Assembly: GCF_026625865.1 (NCBI RefSeq) | Contig: NZ_CP113067.1 | Location: 744,001 to 808,000, forward strand | Direction: 5' to 3' | Origin: Microbacterium sp. SL75 | GTDB taxonomy: Bacteria > Actinomycetota > Actinomycetes > Actinomycetales > Microbacteriaceae | Length of the DNA stretch: 64,000 bases | In this document: piece by piece, positions 54,504-62,637 of the stretch | Position numbering within the stretch: the stretch's first letter is position 1 | Layout: every line of letters begins with the position of its first letter | Made by a program: the position numbers and the translations under genes | The notes under the pieces: model-generated | The model's database searches: none | What the model was told of the DNA's origin: nothing | What the model saw: only the letters and a program-made list of their open reading frames with translations

Positions 54504-54629
54504 ATCGTGCGAGCGGAGGACATTCCGCGGCGTCAGGTCCCCCGCTCGCCGATTCTCCTCCTGTCCAGGCGCTGTGTTCCGCGCACGCCCGTGGTTAGGG
54601 TGAGGCCAACACGAGCAGCAGGGGGTCGT

Positions 54630-55220
54630 ATGTCGTTCATCACGCGAGGGTTCTCGGGCCGGCGACGGGAGCGCGATCCGCGGCTTCCGCCCGGGCAGAC
54701 GCTCGTCGGCGACTGGCCCGTGCTCTCGGCCGGCCCGACCCCCGTCGTCGCCGACGAGACGTGGGAGTTCGCGATCGGTACGGAGAACGGTGTGCACCGC
54801 TGGACCCACGCCGAACTCGAGGCGCTCGGGGTGGAGGACATCACCGTCGACATCCACTGCGTCACGCATTGGACCAAACTCGACATGCCCTGGCGGGGTG
54901 TCTCGCTCGACCGCCTCTTCGCCGAGGTCGAGACCTCGCACCGCTACGCGATGGTGCACTCCTTCGGCGGCTACACGACGAACATCGCGCTCGACGACCT
55001 GCTCGGCGGCAAGAGCTGGATCGCCTTCGAAGCCGACGGAGCACCGCTCACCCCCGAGCACGGGGGACCCGCACGGTTGCTCGTGCCCCACCTGTACTTC
55101 TGGAAGAGCGCGAAGTGGGCGCAGGGGCTCGTTACGATGCCGAACGACAAATCCGGGTTCTGGGAGCAGAACGGCTACCACTCGCACGGCGACCCGTGGC
55201 GGGAAGAGCGCTACGGGTGA
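54630..55220 (+). CDS. Sulfite oxidase-like molybdopterin oxidoreductase
   Basis: This 196-residue protein has the sulfite oxidase-family molybdopterin fold, with the molybdenum-ligating Cys probably in DIHCVTHWTKLDMPWRGV and the family block KSAKWAQGLV. It lacks a Tat signal and the C-terminal dimer domain of true sulfite oxidases, so it is a short cytoplasmic type. It is translationally coupled (GTGA) to a flavin reductase partner. This pair is widespread in Actinobacteria, but its substrate is not established. Confidence 0.85.
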   Translation: MSFITRGFSGRRRERDPRLPPGQTLVGDWPVLSAGPTPVVADETWEFAIGTENGVHRWTHAELEALGVEDITVDIHCVTHWTKLDMPWRGVSLDRLFAEVETSHRYAMVHSFGGYTTNIALDDLLGGKSWIAFEADGAPLTPEHGGPARLLVPHLYFWKSAKWAQGLVTMPNDKSGFWEQNGYHSHGDPWREERYG

Positions 55221-55948
55221 CCCGCCGCTCCCCCGCCTGGCACGTCGCAACCGTCGTCGACTCGCATCCCGAGACCACGACGGCGCGCCGCATCGAGCTC
55301 GAGGTGCCCACCTGGCCCGGCAATGACGCGGGCGCTCACGTCGACGTCCGCCTGACGGCGCCCGACGGCTACCAGGCGTCTCGTTCGTACTCCCTGGCCT
55401 CGTCGGGCGCGGGCACGCGTCTCGTGCTCGCCGTCGACGAGGTGCCCGAGGGAGAGGTATCGCCCTTCCTCGTGCACGACCTCCGTGCGGGAGACCAGAT
55501 CGAGGTGCACGGTCCCCTCGGCGCGTTCTTCATCTGGCATCCCTCCGACGACCCTTCGCCCGTGCAGCTGATCGCCGGAGGCTCGGGCGTCGTGCCCCTC
55601 TTCGCGATGGCGTCGGCGCACGCGGCGAGCGACGACCCCGCGCCGTTCCGCCTGCTGTATTCGGTGCGTTCTCCCGGAGACGTATTCTTCGCGGACGAGC
55701 TGACCGCCCTCACCGACGACCGCTTCCGTCGGGACATGGTCTACACCCGTCGCGCGCCGACCGGGTCGTCGGTACCCCCCGGCCGAGTGACACCCGAAAG
55801 CCTGCGCAGCGCCGCGTTTTCCCCACACGAGCGGCCGCGCATCTACGTCTGCGGCCCGACCCCCTTCGTCGAGGCCGTCGCGAGGTGGCTCATCGACGCC
55901 GGACATGATCCCGCCCACGTGCGAACGGAGAGGTTCGGAGGCGCCTGA
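55217..55948 (+). CDS. FAD/NAD(P)H oxidoreductase, partner of the molybdenum enzyme
   Basis: This 243-residue protein is a ferredoxin-NADP reductase-like flavoenzyme. FAD-binding RSYSLASS lies near residue 55, the nucleotide-binding LIAGGSGVVPLFAM near 115, and the C-terminal YVCGPTPFVEAVARWL near 205 is typical. It lacks an iron-sulfur domain, so it would pass electrons directly or via a carrier. The GTG start overlaps the molybdopterin gene stop as GTGA, which argues for a two-protein complex. Confidence 0.85.
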   Translation: MTRRSPAWHVATVVDSHPETTTARRIELEVPTWPGNDAGAHVDVRLTAPDGYQASRSYSLASSGAGTRLVLAVDEVPEGEVSPFLVHDLRAGDQIEVHGPLGAFFIWHPSDDPSPVQLIAGGSGVVPLFAMASAHAASDDPAPFRLLYSVRSPGDVFFADELTALTDDRFRRDMVYTRRAPTGSSVPPGRVTPESLRSAAFSPHERPRIYVCGPTPFVEAVARWLIDAGHDPAHVRTERFGGA

Positions 55949-56006
55949 ACGGCTCCGCTCGACGGTGATGCCCCGGGGCGGTCTGACCGTCAGGCTTCTC
56001 GAGGTG

Positions 56007-56022
56007 GGATGCCACGGCATCC
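56007..56022. terminator. Short hairpin after the oxidoreductase pair
   Basis: GGATGCC (56007-56013) and GGCATCC (56016-56022) form a 7-bp stem with a 2-nt spacer about 60 bp after the stop codon at 55948. It may end that transcript. The rest of the gap to 56180 shows nothing recognisable. Confidence 0.4.
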
Positions 56023-56180
56023 GTCGTCCGCCGAGCCCATTGCGGAAAGCGGGGAGAGGTGGCCTCGGCCGTCGTGCACGCGAGCGCGATGGAACTCGTC
56101 GCCGCTGCCCCGGCTGAGCCCGTACCTGCATTCGACCGACGCGCCCTTTGGCAGACAGGGCGGACGACAGGAACGAGAAA

Positions 56181-56200
56181 AGCCCCGGCGCGCCGGGGCT
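56181..56200. terminator. Terminator of tRNA-Ser(GCT)
   Basis: The perfect 20-bp palindrome AGCCCCGGCGCGCCGGGGCT is flanked by AAAA on the left and TTTT on the right, so it works as a classical intrinsic terminator in both directions. It is placed 8 bp after the tRNA 3' end. Confidence 0.9.
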
Positions 56201-56208
56201 TTTTCTGC

Positions 56209-56296
56209 GGAGACGGAGGGATTTGAACCCTCGGTCCCCTTACGGGGACTCCACCTTAGCAGGGTGGTGCACTAGGCCTGACTATGCGACGTCTCC
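56209..56296 (-). tRNA. tRNA-Ser (anticodon GCT)
   Basis: The 88-nt gene folds with acceptor GGAGACG/CGTCTCC, anticodon stem CCACC/GGTGG with loop CTGCTAA, and a long variable arm (GTCCCC/GGGGAC) typical of serine tRNAs. The T-loop is GGTTCAAATCC. It reads AGC and AGU codons. Confidence 0.95.
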
Positions 56297-56346
56297 AGGT
56301 GATCGACGCCTGACGGCGCGAGCACACCGGTCCATACTAACCGGAT

Positions 56347-56386
56347 GCCGCCCGGCATTCGAACCACGTTCGAGATGCCGGGCGGC
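56347..56386 (-). terminator. Terminator of the LCP gene
   Basis: GCCGCCCGGCAT (56347-56358) pairs with ATGCCGGGCGGC (56375-56386). The stem continues with TCGAAC/GTTCGA around a CAC loop and one bulged base. It begins six bases after the stop codon at 56392. Confidence 0.8.
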
Positions 56387-56391
56387 AAGGC

Positions 56392-57681
56392 TCAGCCGCG
56401 GACGTTTCCGTTCGAGCAGGTGGACTGCGCGGCGGTCTGTCCGGCGATGCCGCTCGGCAGCTGGATCGCGTCCGACGTGGGCGCGGGCGAGGCCTGAGAG
56501 GTCGCGGTCGGCGTCGGGCTGGCGGTCTCTACCGGGGCGGGCGTCTGGGTGGGAGCCGGCGTCGCATTCTTGTCCACGACCACGCCGTTGCCGTCGCTGA
56601 GATTGCCCGACAGCTCGAGGGGCTGATTCGCCGAGAGAGCCGCCCACAGCGTGTCGGCGTCGGTGCGATCGGGCACGACGCGGTTGGGGTTGGAGGGGTC
56701 GGTGTACGTCGGGTACTGGATGAACACGATCTCGTTGAACGGCACGTCCTTGACCGCGGAGGCGATCTGCACGAGCGTCAGCGGGTTCGTCAGCGAGGTC
56801 GAGGGGTCGACGTTGCGCAGCGCGGTCGAGGCGAGCTTGTAGAGCGTCGCGGGGTTCGACAGCACGTCCTGGCTCTTGAGCTTGTTCGCCAGACGCGACA
56901 TGTACTGCTGCTGGTTCGAGATGCGGCCCAGGTCGCCGCCGTCGCCGACACCGTGACGGGTACGGAGGAACTGCAGAGCGTCGAGGCCCTGCACCGTGCG
57001 CATGCCGGCGGGCCAGTCGATGCCGGTGTAGCGGTCCTTGATGCCGTTGGCGATGCAGACGTCGACGCCGCCGATCGCATCGGTGATGTTGATGACGCCG
57101 CCGAAGCTCACCTTCGCGGCGAAGGGGATCTCGAGACCGCTCAGCTCAGAGACGGTCTGCACGACGCACGAGAGTCCGCCGTACGAGAACGCGGAGTTGA
57201 TCTGCTGCTTGCTCATCGCGGAGGTCTCGTTGCCGTCCTTGTCGGTGCACGAGGGGATCGGCACCATGAGGTCGCGAGGGAACGAGATGACCGTGACGCG
57301 GCGAGGCGCGTCAGAGATGTGCACGAGCATGTTGACGTCGTTGAGGCTGCCCTCGGAGTCGGCGCCGGTGCAACGGTCGCCGAAGAGCTGGGCGAAGCTC
57401 GGCTCGCATTCGTCGGTACCGACGAGGAGCATGTTCACGCCGCCCTTGAGCTCTCCGAGGTCCGGCGGAACGGCCGGCTGGCCCTTCAGCTCGACCGCGT
57501 CGGCGGTGAAGCTCTGGGTGAGGTCGACCGCGGCGTAAGCGAGGACGGCGCCGCCCGAGACCAAGAGGACGGCGAGGGCGATCGCCACACCGCGGAACAG
57601 CTGAGACAGAGGGCCCGGCGACGTGAGTCGCCCGTGACGCGCGACGGTTCGCTGACCGCGCGGGGTGGAGGTCTTGCTCAC
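56392..57681 (-). CDS. LytR-CpsA-Psr (LCP) family glycopolymer ligase
   Basis: This 429-residue protein has a cytoplasmic basic tail, one transmembrane helix (about 33-55) and an extracellular LCP domain. LCP enzymes attach wall teichoic acids, arabinogalactan or other glycopolymers from a lipid carrier to peptidoglycan. Hallmarks are VNMLLVGTDECEP, VNMLVHISDAPRRVTVISFPRDLMV (catalytic Arg/Asp) and LQFLRTRHGVGDGGDLGRISNQQQYM. A Pro/Thr-rich tail ends with a Cys (STCSNGNVRG). The GTG at 57681 follows AAAGGA. It may attach the glycan made by the 2265-9663 locus, but that is speculation. Confidence 0.92.
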   Translation of the reverse strand: MSKTSTPRGQRTVARHGRLTSPGPLSQLFRGVAIALAVLLVSGGAVLAYAAVDLTQSFTADAVELKGQPAVPPDLGELKGGVNMLLVGTDECEPSFAQLFGDRCTGADSEGSLNDVNMLVHISDAPRRVTVISFPRDLMVPIPSCTDKDGNETSAMSKQQINSAFSYGGLSCVVQTVSELSGLEIPFAAKVSFGGVINITDAIGGVDVCIANGIKDRYTGIDWPAGMRTVQGLDALQFLRTRHGVGDGGDLGRISNQQQYMSRLANKLKSQDVLSNPATLYKLASTALRNVDPSTSLTNPLTLVQIASAVKDVPFNEIVFIQYPTYTDPSNPNRVVPDRTDADTLWAALSANQPLELSGNLSDGNGVVVDKNATPAPTQTPAPVETASPTPTATSQASPAPTSDAIQLPSGIAGQTAAQSTCSNGNVRG

Positions 57682-57840
57682 TCGGGTCCTTTCGAGACGG
57701 ATGCCACCGGCCCGGCAGCACGTCGACCTCGACGAATCGGCGAGAGGTCGGGGTAATACTAGGGACCGCGATCTGTGAATGCCGTGAGGATCGGGCGTTT
57801 CATGCGCGTTCGTAACAGGCAGGTATCGCGGCGGGCGAAG

Positions 57841-57879
57841 ACGACGAAGGCGGGCCCGATTGGGGCCCGCCTTCGTCGT
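57841..57879. terminator. Terminator of tRNA-Ser(TGA)
   Basis: A perfect 17-bp stem, ACGACGAAGGCGGGCCC (57841-57857) with GGGCCCGCCTTCGTCGT (57863-57879), has a GATTG loop. It lies directly after the 3' end of the minus-strand tRNA. Confidence 0.88.
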
Positions 57880-57882
57880 GGC

Positions 57883-57966
57883 GGAGGGTGTGGGATTCGA
57901 ACCCACGGGACATTGCTGCCCACTGGTTTTCAAGACCAGGTCCATCGGCCGCTCGGACAACCCTCC
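57883..57966 (-). tRNA. tRNA-Ser (anticodon TGA)
   Basis: The 84-nt gene has acceptor GGAGGGT/ACCCTCC, anticodon stem CTGGT/ACCAG with loop CTTGAAA (anticodon TGA), a long variable arm, and T-loop GGTTCGAATCC. It reads UCA and, by wobble, UCG codons. Confidence 0.95.
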
Positions 57967-58066
57967 TGAACGCACCGAGTCTACCGAGCCGCGAACGCGG
58001 CGCGACACGACGGGACGTGAGCGCGGCGGCCCCGGGCGAACGTGCACCCGGGGCCGCCGGCCGAGC

Positions 58067-59899
58067 TCAGCCGAGCGGGCCGTAGAGAGCGGGCGTCGTG
58101 CGGGCGTGGGTCGCCTGCTCGAAGCCGTAGGCGAAGCCGAGCAACGGCCCCTCGGAGAAGTCGCGACCGAGGAATTCCAGATTCACTCCACCGGCCGTTC
58201 CTCCACTTGTCAGGACCTGTCCCATCGGCACCGTCACCGCCGGCAAGCCCGTGTTGGGGCTGAAGCGCATGTTGGCGGTCGAGACGACGGTGTAGGCGTT
58301 CGCGCTGGGATAGATGATGGCATCCAGCTTCTGCTCGTTCATGAAATCGGTCATGATCTGCTTGCCCTTGGCGAGCTGCAGGGTGTGCGACCCCTGCGGA
58401 CCAGCCCAGGCCTGGTAGGTCGACTCCGTCACGGCTGCGCGTTGACCGTAGGGGTTGCTCGCGCGAGTCGGAACGATGTTCGGTGACTGCGAGATCGCGA
58501 GCAGGCTCCGCGCGCTCACCGAGGGGTTGAGGTACGCGTTCATGTAGTTCTGCAGGTCGTGGTTGAACTCCGGACCACTGCCGCTGCCCTCGCCCACGAT
58601 GGCGTCAAACCCGGTGGGTGGGGTCAGCTCGACGACCGTCGCCCCCTTCGCTTCCAGCGCGTCTACCGCCTTCTCAAACGCCGCAACGGTCGATGTGTTC
58701 GTGCCCACCAGTCGGGGGAAGTACCCGAACTTCTTGTCATTCAGCGACCCGCTGTCGAGGTACGACGTGTAGGTCTCCGGCACCTTGCCGGCCTGCCGCG
58801 CGGTGACGGGGTCACCCGCGTCTTCGCCGACGACCGCGTCGAGGGCGATCGCGGCATCCTGGACCGAACGGGCGATCGGACCACCCGTGTCCTGCGAGAG
58901 CGCGAGGGGCACGATGCCGTCGCGGCTGGCGAGACCGACCGTCGGACGCACGCCCACGAGCTGGTTGTACGTCGAGGGGATGCGGATCGACCCACCGGTG
59001 TCGGTGCCGAAGCCGATGCCGGCAAGGTTGGCCGCGATGGCCGCTCCCGTTCCTCCGCTCGAGCCGCCGGAGGTCTGGGTGGTGTCGTAGGGGCTCGAGA
59101 CGGTCAGCGCCGTTCCGTTGGGCTGGAAGGCCGACCACTGCGACGACAGGTTGATGGCGAACTCGTCCATCGAGGCCTTGGCGACGATGACCGCTCCGTC
59201 GGCGCGGAGGCCCTTCACCATCGTGGCGTCGGTCGAGGTCTGGTTGCCGTTCCAGCAGCCGCAGCCGGCGGTGGTGGGCATGTCGACGGTGTTGTAGTTG
59301 TCCTTCAGGGCGACGGGGATGCCGAGGAGCATTCCGGTCATGCCCTTCTCGGCCCGGATCGCGTCGGCGGCCGCGGCAGCCTTCAGCGCGACCTCGCTCG
59401 TCGTGATGATCGAGTTGAGCGGGCGCACACCGGCGGGACGAACGACCTTGTCGTACGCCGCGATGCGGTCGAGGTACTGCTGGGTGAGCGACACCGACGT
59501 GATGACACCGGCGTTCATCGCCGCCTGCATCGCCACCGCGTCGGCCTCGACGATCTGGAAGGGGCCGTCGTCGTAGATGATGCGCTCCGAGAGAAGAGCG
59601 AGGTCGGATGCCGTCACGGCACCGTCGTCGTCGAGGTCGAAGCGCGCGGCATCCGCCCATCCGGCATCGCTCGAGGTCGTTCCCAGGTGCGGGGCGAGGG
59701 CCTCGAGGTCAGCCGTGGTCACCTGCTCATCGCCGGTGACGTCGAGCTCGGTGTAATACGGCGCCTGGAAGGGAGCCTCGACGGGAGCGGGAGCGGGAGC
59801 GGGAGCGGCGAGGGCAGCGGCCGGAGCGACGACGGCCCCGGCGACGACGACGCCGAGCGAGGCGGACACGGCCAGAACACGGCGGGCCAGGGGGGTCAT
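58067..59899 (-). CDS. Secreted amidase with N-terminal dockerin-like domain
   Basis: This 610-residue protein has a signal peptide (about 1-32), an Ala-Pro linker, a type I dockerin-like module (50-105) and an amidase-signature domain (about 115-610). The dockerin has two calcium-loop repeats, DVTGDEQVTTADL (53-65) and DLDDDGAVTASDL (88-100), each with Asp at positions 1, 5 and 12. The amidase triad is K199 (ALKDNY), Ser280 (SGGSSGGTG) and nucleophile S304 (GTDTGGSIR). It would hydrolyse an amide outside the cell; the substrate is unknown. It lies 41 bp after a gene for a wall-anchored cohesin-like protein, which is the probable docking partner. Confidence 0.88.
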   Translation of the reverse strand: MTPLARRVLAVSASLGVVVAGAVVAPAAALAAPAPAPAPVEAPFQAPYYTELDVTGDEQVTTADLEALAPHLGTTSSDAGWADAARFDLDDDGAVTASDLALLSERIIYDDGPFQIVEADAVAMQAAMNAGVITSVSLTQQYLDRIAAYDKVVRPAGVRPLNSIITTSEVALKAAAAADAIRAEKGMTGMLLGIPVALKDNYNTVDMPTTAGCGCWNGNQTSTDATMVKGLRADGAVIVAKASMDEFAINLSSQWSAFQPNGTALTVSSPYDTTQTSGGSSGGTGAAIAANLAGIGFGTDTGGSIRIPSTYNQLVGVRPTVGLASRDGIVPLALSQDTGGPIARSVQDAAIALDAVVGEDAGDPVTARQAGKVPETYTSYLDSGSLNDKKFGYFPRLVGTNTSTVAAFEKAVDALEAKGATVVELTPPTGFDAIVGEGSGSGPEFNHDLQNYMNAYLNPSVSARSLLAISQSPNIVPTRASNPYGQRAAVTESTYQAWAGPQGSHTLQLAKGKQIMTDFMNEQKLDAIIYPSANAYTVVSTANMRFSPNTGLPAVTVPMGQVLTSGGTAGGVNLEFLGRDFSEGPLLGFAYGFEQATHARTTPALYGPLG

Positions 59900-59940
59900 G
59901 ACGGATCCTTCACGAGAGGGGACGGACGAGCGGAACGCGG

Positions 59941-60687
59941 TCATTCGCGCACCGCCTGACGACGGCGGAGCACGATCAGCGCGCCTCCGGCGACGAGGGC
60001 GACACCGAGGGCGCCGGAGATCAACCACGGGGTCGCATCGATCCCCGTCGTCGCGAGGTCACCCGGGCCCTGGGCCGCGGGCGCCGGGGTGGCCGTGGCC
60101 GATGCGGAGGCCGAGGGAGACGACGGCTGCGACACCGAGGGCTGCGGCACGGGAGCGGGCACTGCCGCGATGACGACGGTTCCGGATGCCACGGCGGTCG
60201 CCGTCACCACCGCTCCGGTCGACGACACCAGACGCACCGACGACAGCTGGACAAGGGCGGACCCCGCCGCGAAAGAACGGAGAGGGACGGATGCCAGGAC
60301 CACATCGCTCGCCCCCGAGAGTCCCGGAGACGACCCGAGGCGCGTGTGCGAGACGGTGAGCGTGCCGGGCCCGGTGACGCTCGAGGTGAATCCGCCGGCG
60401 GGACCGGTGGGCGCGTCGGCGCCGGGCTCGACGAACGCGGGGTCGTAGGTGAGCTCCAGGTCGTACGAGTACAGGTCGCTCACCGCCGCCCCCGTGATGG
60501 TGGCAACGAACGACTCGCCCGCGGTGACGCTCGTCGGGCTCAGCGCGAGCGAGAGCGTCGCGGCGGGAGGCGCGGCGTGAGCCGCGGGCGCGGCAGCCAG
60601 AGGCCCGAAGAGGGCCAGGGCCGCCACGAGGACGACGCCGAGACGGCGTGACGCTCTCGGGCGTGGGACGGGGCTGTGTGAAGACAT
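59941..60687 (-). CDS. Wall-anchored cohesin-domain protein
   Basis: This 248-residue protein has a signal peptide (cleavage likely after AHA, about residue 38) and a cohesin-like beta-sandwich (about 43-170). Visible cohesin features are TLSLALSPTSVTAGESFVAT, the YDLELTYDPAFVEPG strand and VLASVPLRSFAAGS. A Pro/Ser/Thr linker and the sequence LATTG, a hydrophobic helix and an RRRQ tail follow, which is a class E sortase signal. Cohesins bind dockerins, and the next gene encodes a dockerin-bearing amidase, so this is probably its surface anchor. Only one cohesin is present, unlike cellulosomal scaffoldins. Confidence 0.82.
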   Translation of the reverse strand: MSSHSPVPRPRASRRLGVVLVAALALFGPLAAAPAAHAAPPAATLSLALSPTSVTAGESFVATITGAAVSDLYSYDLELTYDPAFVEPGADAPTGPAGGFTSSVTGPGTLTVSHTRLGSSPGLSGASDVVLASVPLRSFAAGSALVQLSSVRLVSSTGAVVTATAVASGTVVIAAVPAPVPQPSVSQPSSPSASASATATPAPAAQGPGDLATTGIDATPWLISGALGVALVAGGALIVLRRRQAVRE

Positions 60688-60916
60688 GGGGGGCAGGCTC
60701 CTCGGGTGATGGAACGAGCACGATCACGGGCCGCGCAGGCCTCTCGGCATCCGGAGATCGTGAGGGGTGCCCCGACTCTGACAGGGCAGCATGTCGGACA
60801 AGTTGCCGCACATTTCCATCGCATATCCATAGGCACATCAAACGGCTTTCTCAGGTGCGTGAAGGGTCTCGTCCAGCCCCCGCGTTCGGGAGGACGCGCC
60901 GGATAGCGTCGACGTC

Positions 60917-62176
60917 ATGGCGATGACGACCCGCGGCCCGCTGGCATCCTTCTTCCTCCGACTCGGAAGGCAGGTGTGGGTGCGCGCGGCGCTCTTCACG
61001 GTCATCGGCGTCGTCGTGGCCCTGGCCGCGGGTCTTCTCGGACCGCTCCTGCCGTTCCAGTTCGGTCTGGAGCTGGGCCAGGATGCCGTGGGCTCGCTGC
61101 TGCAGATCATCGCCACGGCGATGCTCACGGTGAGCACCTTCTCGGTGACGGCGATGGTCACGGCGTTCTCTTCGGCGACGACGACGGCGACCCCCCGCTC
61201 GACGCCCCTGCTGATCGCCGACACGACGTCGCAGAACGCCGTGTCGACCTTCGTCGGCGCCTTCACCTTCTCGCTCGTCGGGATCGTCGCCCTGTCGACG
61301 GGCTACTACCACCCGCAAGGGCGGGCGATCCTCTTCGTCAGCACACTGGTCGTCATCGGGATCGTCGTCTTCACCCTGCTGAGATGGATCTCACACCTGT
61401 CGACCTTCGGGCGGATGGCCGACGTCATCGACCGCGTGGAGAAAGCCGCCACGGCCTCCCTCGAGTGGCACGCGGAACGGCCGACGCTGGGGGCTCGCCC
61501 CTCGATCGCGCCGCCCTCGGGAGCCGTCGCCGTGCATGCCACTGAGGTGGGATACGTCACTCATGTCGACGTCGCAGGGCTCGACCGCGTCGCCCGCCAG
61601 CATGATCTCGAAGTGCACGTGCACGCCACACCCGGACGCATCGCCGACGCCCGCGTGCCCGTCGCCCTCGTCGCCGGCCGAGTCGACGACGCCGTCGAGG
61701 CGGCGGTGCGCCGGGCGTTCCGCATCGAGCACCACCGGACGTACGAACAGGACCCGCGGTTCGGGGTCATCGCCCTCACCGAGATCGGCAGCCGCGCGCT
61801 CTCGGCCGCGACCAATGATCCCGGAACGGCGATCGAGGTGATCGCCGCCCTGCAGCGAGTGTTCTCCCGAGCGTTCGCCGTCGAGATCGATCCGTCCGTC
61901 GCGTTCGAGCGGGTGTTCGTCCCCGCGCCGCACCTCACGGACCTCGTCGACGACGCCTTCCGCCCTCTGGCGCGCGACGGAGCGGCCGACGTCGAGGTAC
62001 AGGTGCGCCTGCAGAAGTGCCTCGCCTCGCTCGCGGCATCCGCTCCGGACCGGGCCGAGGTCTTCCGGGATGCCGCCCGCGCGGCCCTCGCGCGCAGTCG
62101 GAGGGCGTTGGACCGCTCCGACGCGCACACCCTGCGTGCCGCCGCGCGAGAGGCGTGGGGCTCGCGCGGCGTCTAA
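60917..62176 (+). CDS. DUF2254 membrane protein
   Basis: This 419-residue protein has four transmembrane helices within the first 160 residues and a large cytoplasmic C-terminal part. It matches the DUF2254 family by MLTVSTFSVTAMVTAFSSATTTATPR, the STFVGAFTFSLVGIVAL helix and DPRFGVIALTEIGSRALSAATNDPGTA. Its function is unknown. The ATG lies seven bases after the -10-like TAGCGT (60904-60909) with no ribosome site, so it is probably translated from a leaderless mRNA. Confidence 0.88.
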   Translation: MAMTTRGPLASFFLRLGRQVWVRAALFTVIGVVVALAAGLLGPLLPFQFGLELGQDAVGSLLQIIATAMLTVSTFSVTAMVTAFSSATTTATPRSTPLLIADTTSQNAVSTFVGAFTFSLVGIVALSTGYYHPQGRAILFVSTLVVIGIVVFTLLRWISHLSTFGRMADVIDRVEKAATASLEWHAERPTLGARPSIAPPSGAVAVHATEVGYVTHVDVAGLDRVARQHDLEVHVHATPGRIADARVPVALVAGRVDDAVEAAVRRAFRIEHHRTYEQDPRFGVIALTEIGSRALSAATNDPGTAIEVIAALQRVFSRAFAVEIDPSVAFERVFVPAPHLTDLVDDAFRPLARDGAADVEVQVRLQKCLASLAASAPDRAEVFRDAARAALARSRRALDRSDAHTLRAAAREAWGSRGV

Positions 62177-62305
62177 GTGTCGCATACGCCGCAGTTATGG
62201 ACTTGCTGCGCACGCGCGCGCAGAGATTGAACCCTCCCTGCGACCGGCGTAGACCGGGAACATCACCCCACGACCCGCCGGGCCGTTCGAGTTGAGGAGG
62301 TCATC

Positions 62306-62596
62306 ATGGTCGTCACCACACTGTCCGCGCAGATCGTTCTCGCCGTCTTCGCGCTGGTCTACGCAGCATCCATCCTTGCCGCGATCGTCGTCATCCGTGA
62401 CCCGCACGCGTCCGTCGGCCTCAAAGCCGCCTGGGCGACCGCACTGCTGCTGCTGCCCCCGATCGGTCTCGTCGCGTGGGAAGCGGCGCGCGTCGTCGAC
62501 CACCGGGCGGCGAGTCGCCCCGCGACCGTCGTGGACCGCACCGCGTACCTCGCCGACCGCGCCGCGCACGTCGCGAGCGGCTCCGCGCGGGTCTGA
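62306..62596 (+). CDS. PLDc_N-domain small membrane protein
   Basis: This 96-residue protein has two transmembrane helices (about 7-30 and 39-60) with a short loop containing VIRDPHASVGLKAAWATALLLLPPIGLVAW. This matches the N-terminal domain of cardiolipin synthases (PLDc_N) standing alone without the catalytic domain. The tail is polar. Ribosome site GAGGAGG precedes the ATG. Function unknown. Confidence 0.75.
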   Translation: MVVTTLSAQIVLAVFALVYAASILAAIVVIRDPHASVGLKAAWATALLLLPPIGLVAWEAARVVDHRAASRPATVVDRTAYLADRAAHVASGSARV

Positions 62597-62609
62597 CCCC
62601 GCGGGGGCC

Positions 62610-62635
62610 GGTCGGCGCACCGCCGGGTGCCGACC
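62610..62635. terminator. Terminator between convergent genes
   Basis: GGTCGGCGCACC and GGTGCCGACC form a hairpin with a GC bulge and a GCCG loop. It sits between the convergent PLDc_N and HAD genes. Confidence 0.6.
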
Positions 62636-62637
62636 GA

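Noticed and set aside
59770..59810. Tandem GGGAGC-like hexamer repeat
   Set aside because: It encodes the Ala-Pro linker of the amidase; repeated codons explain it, and it is not a separate element.
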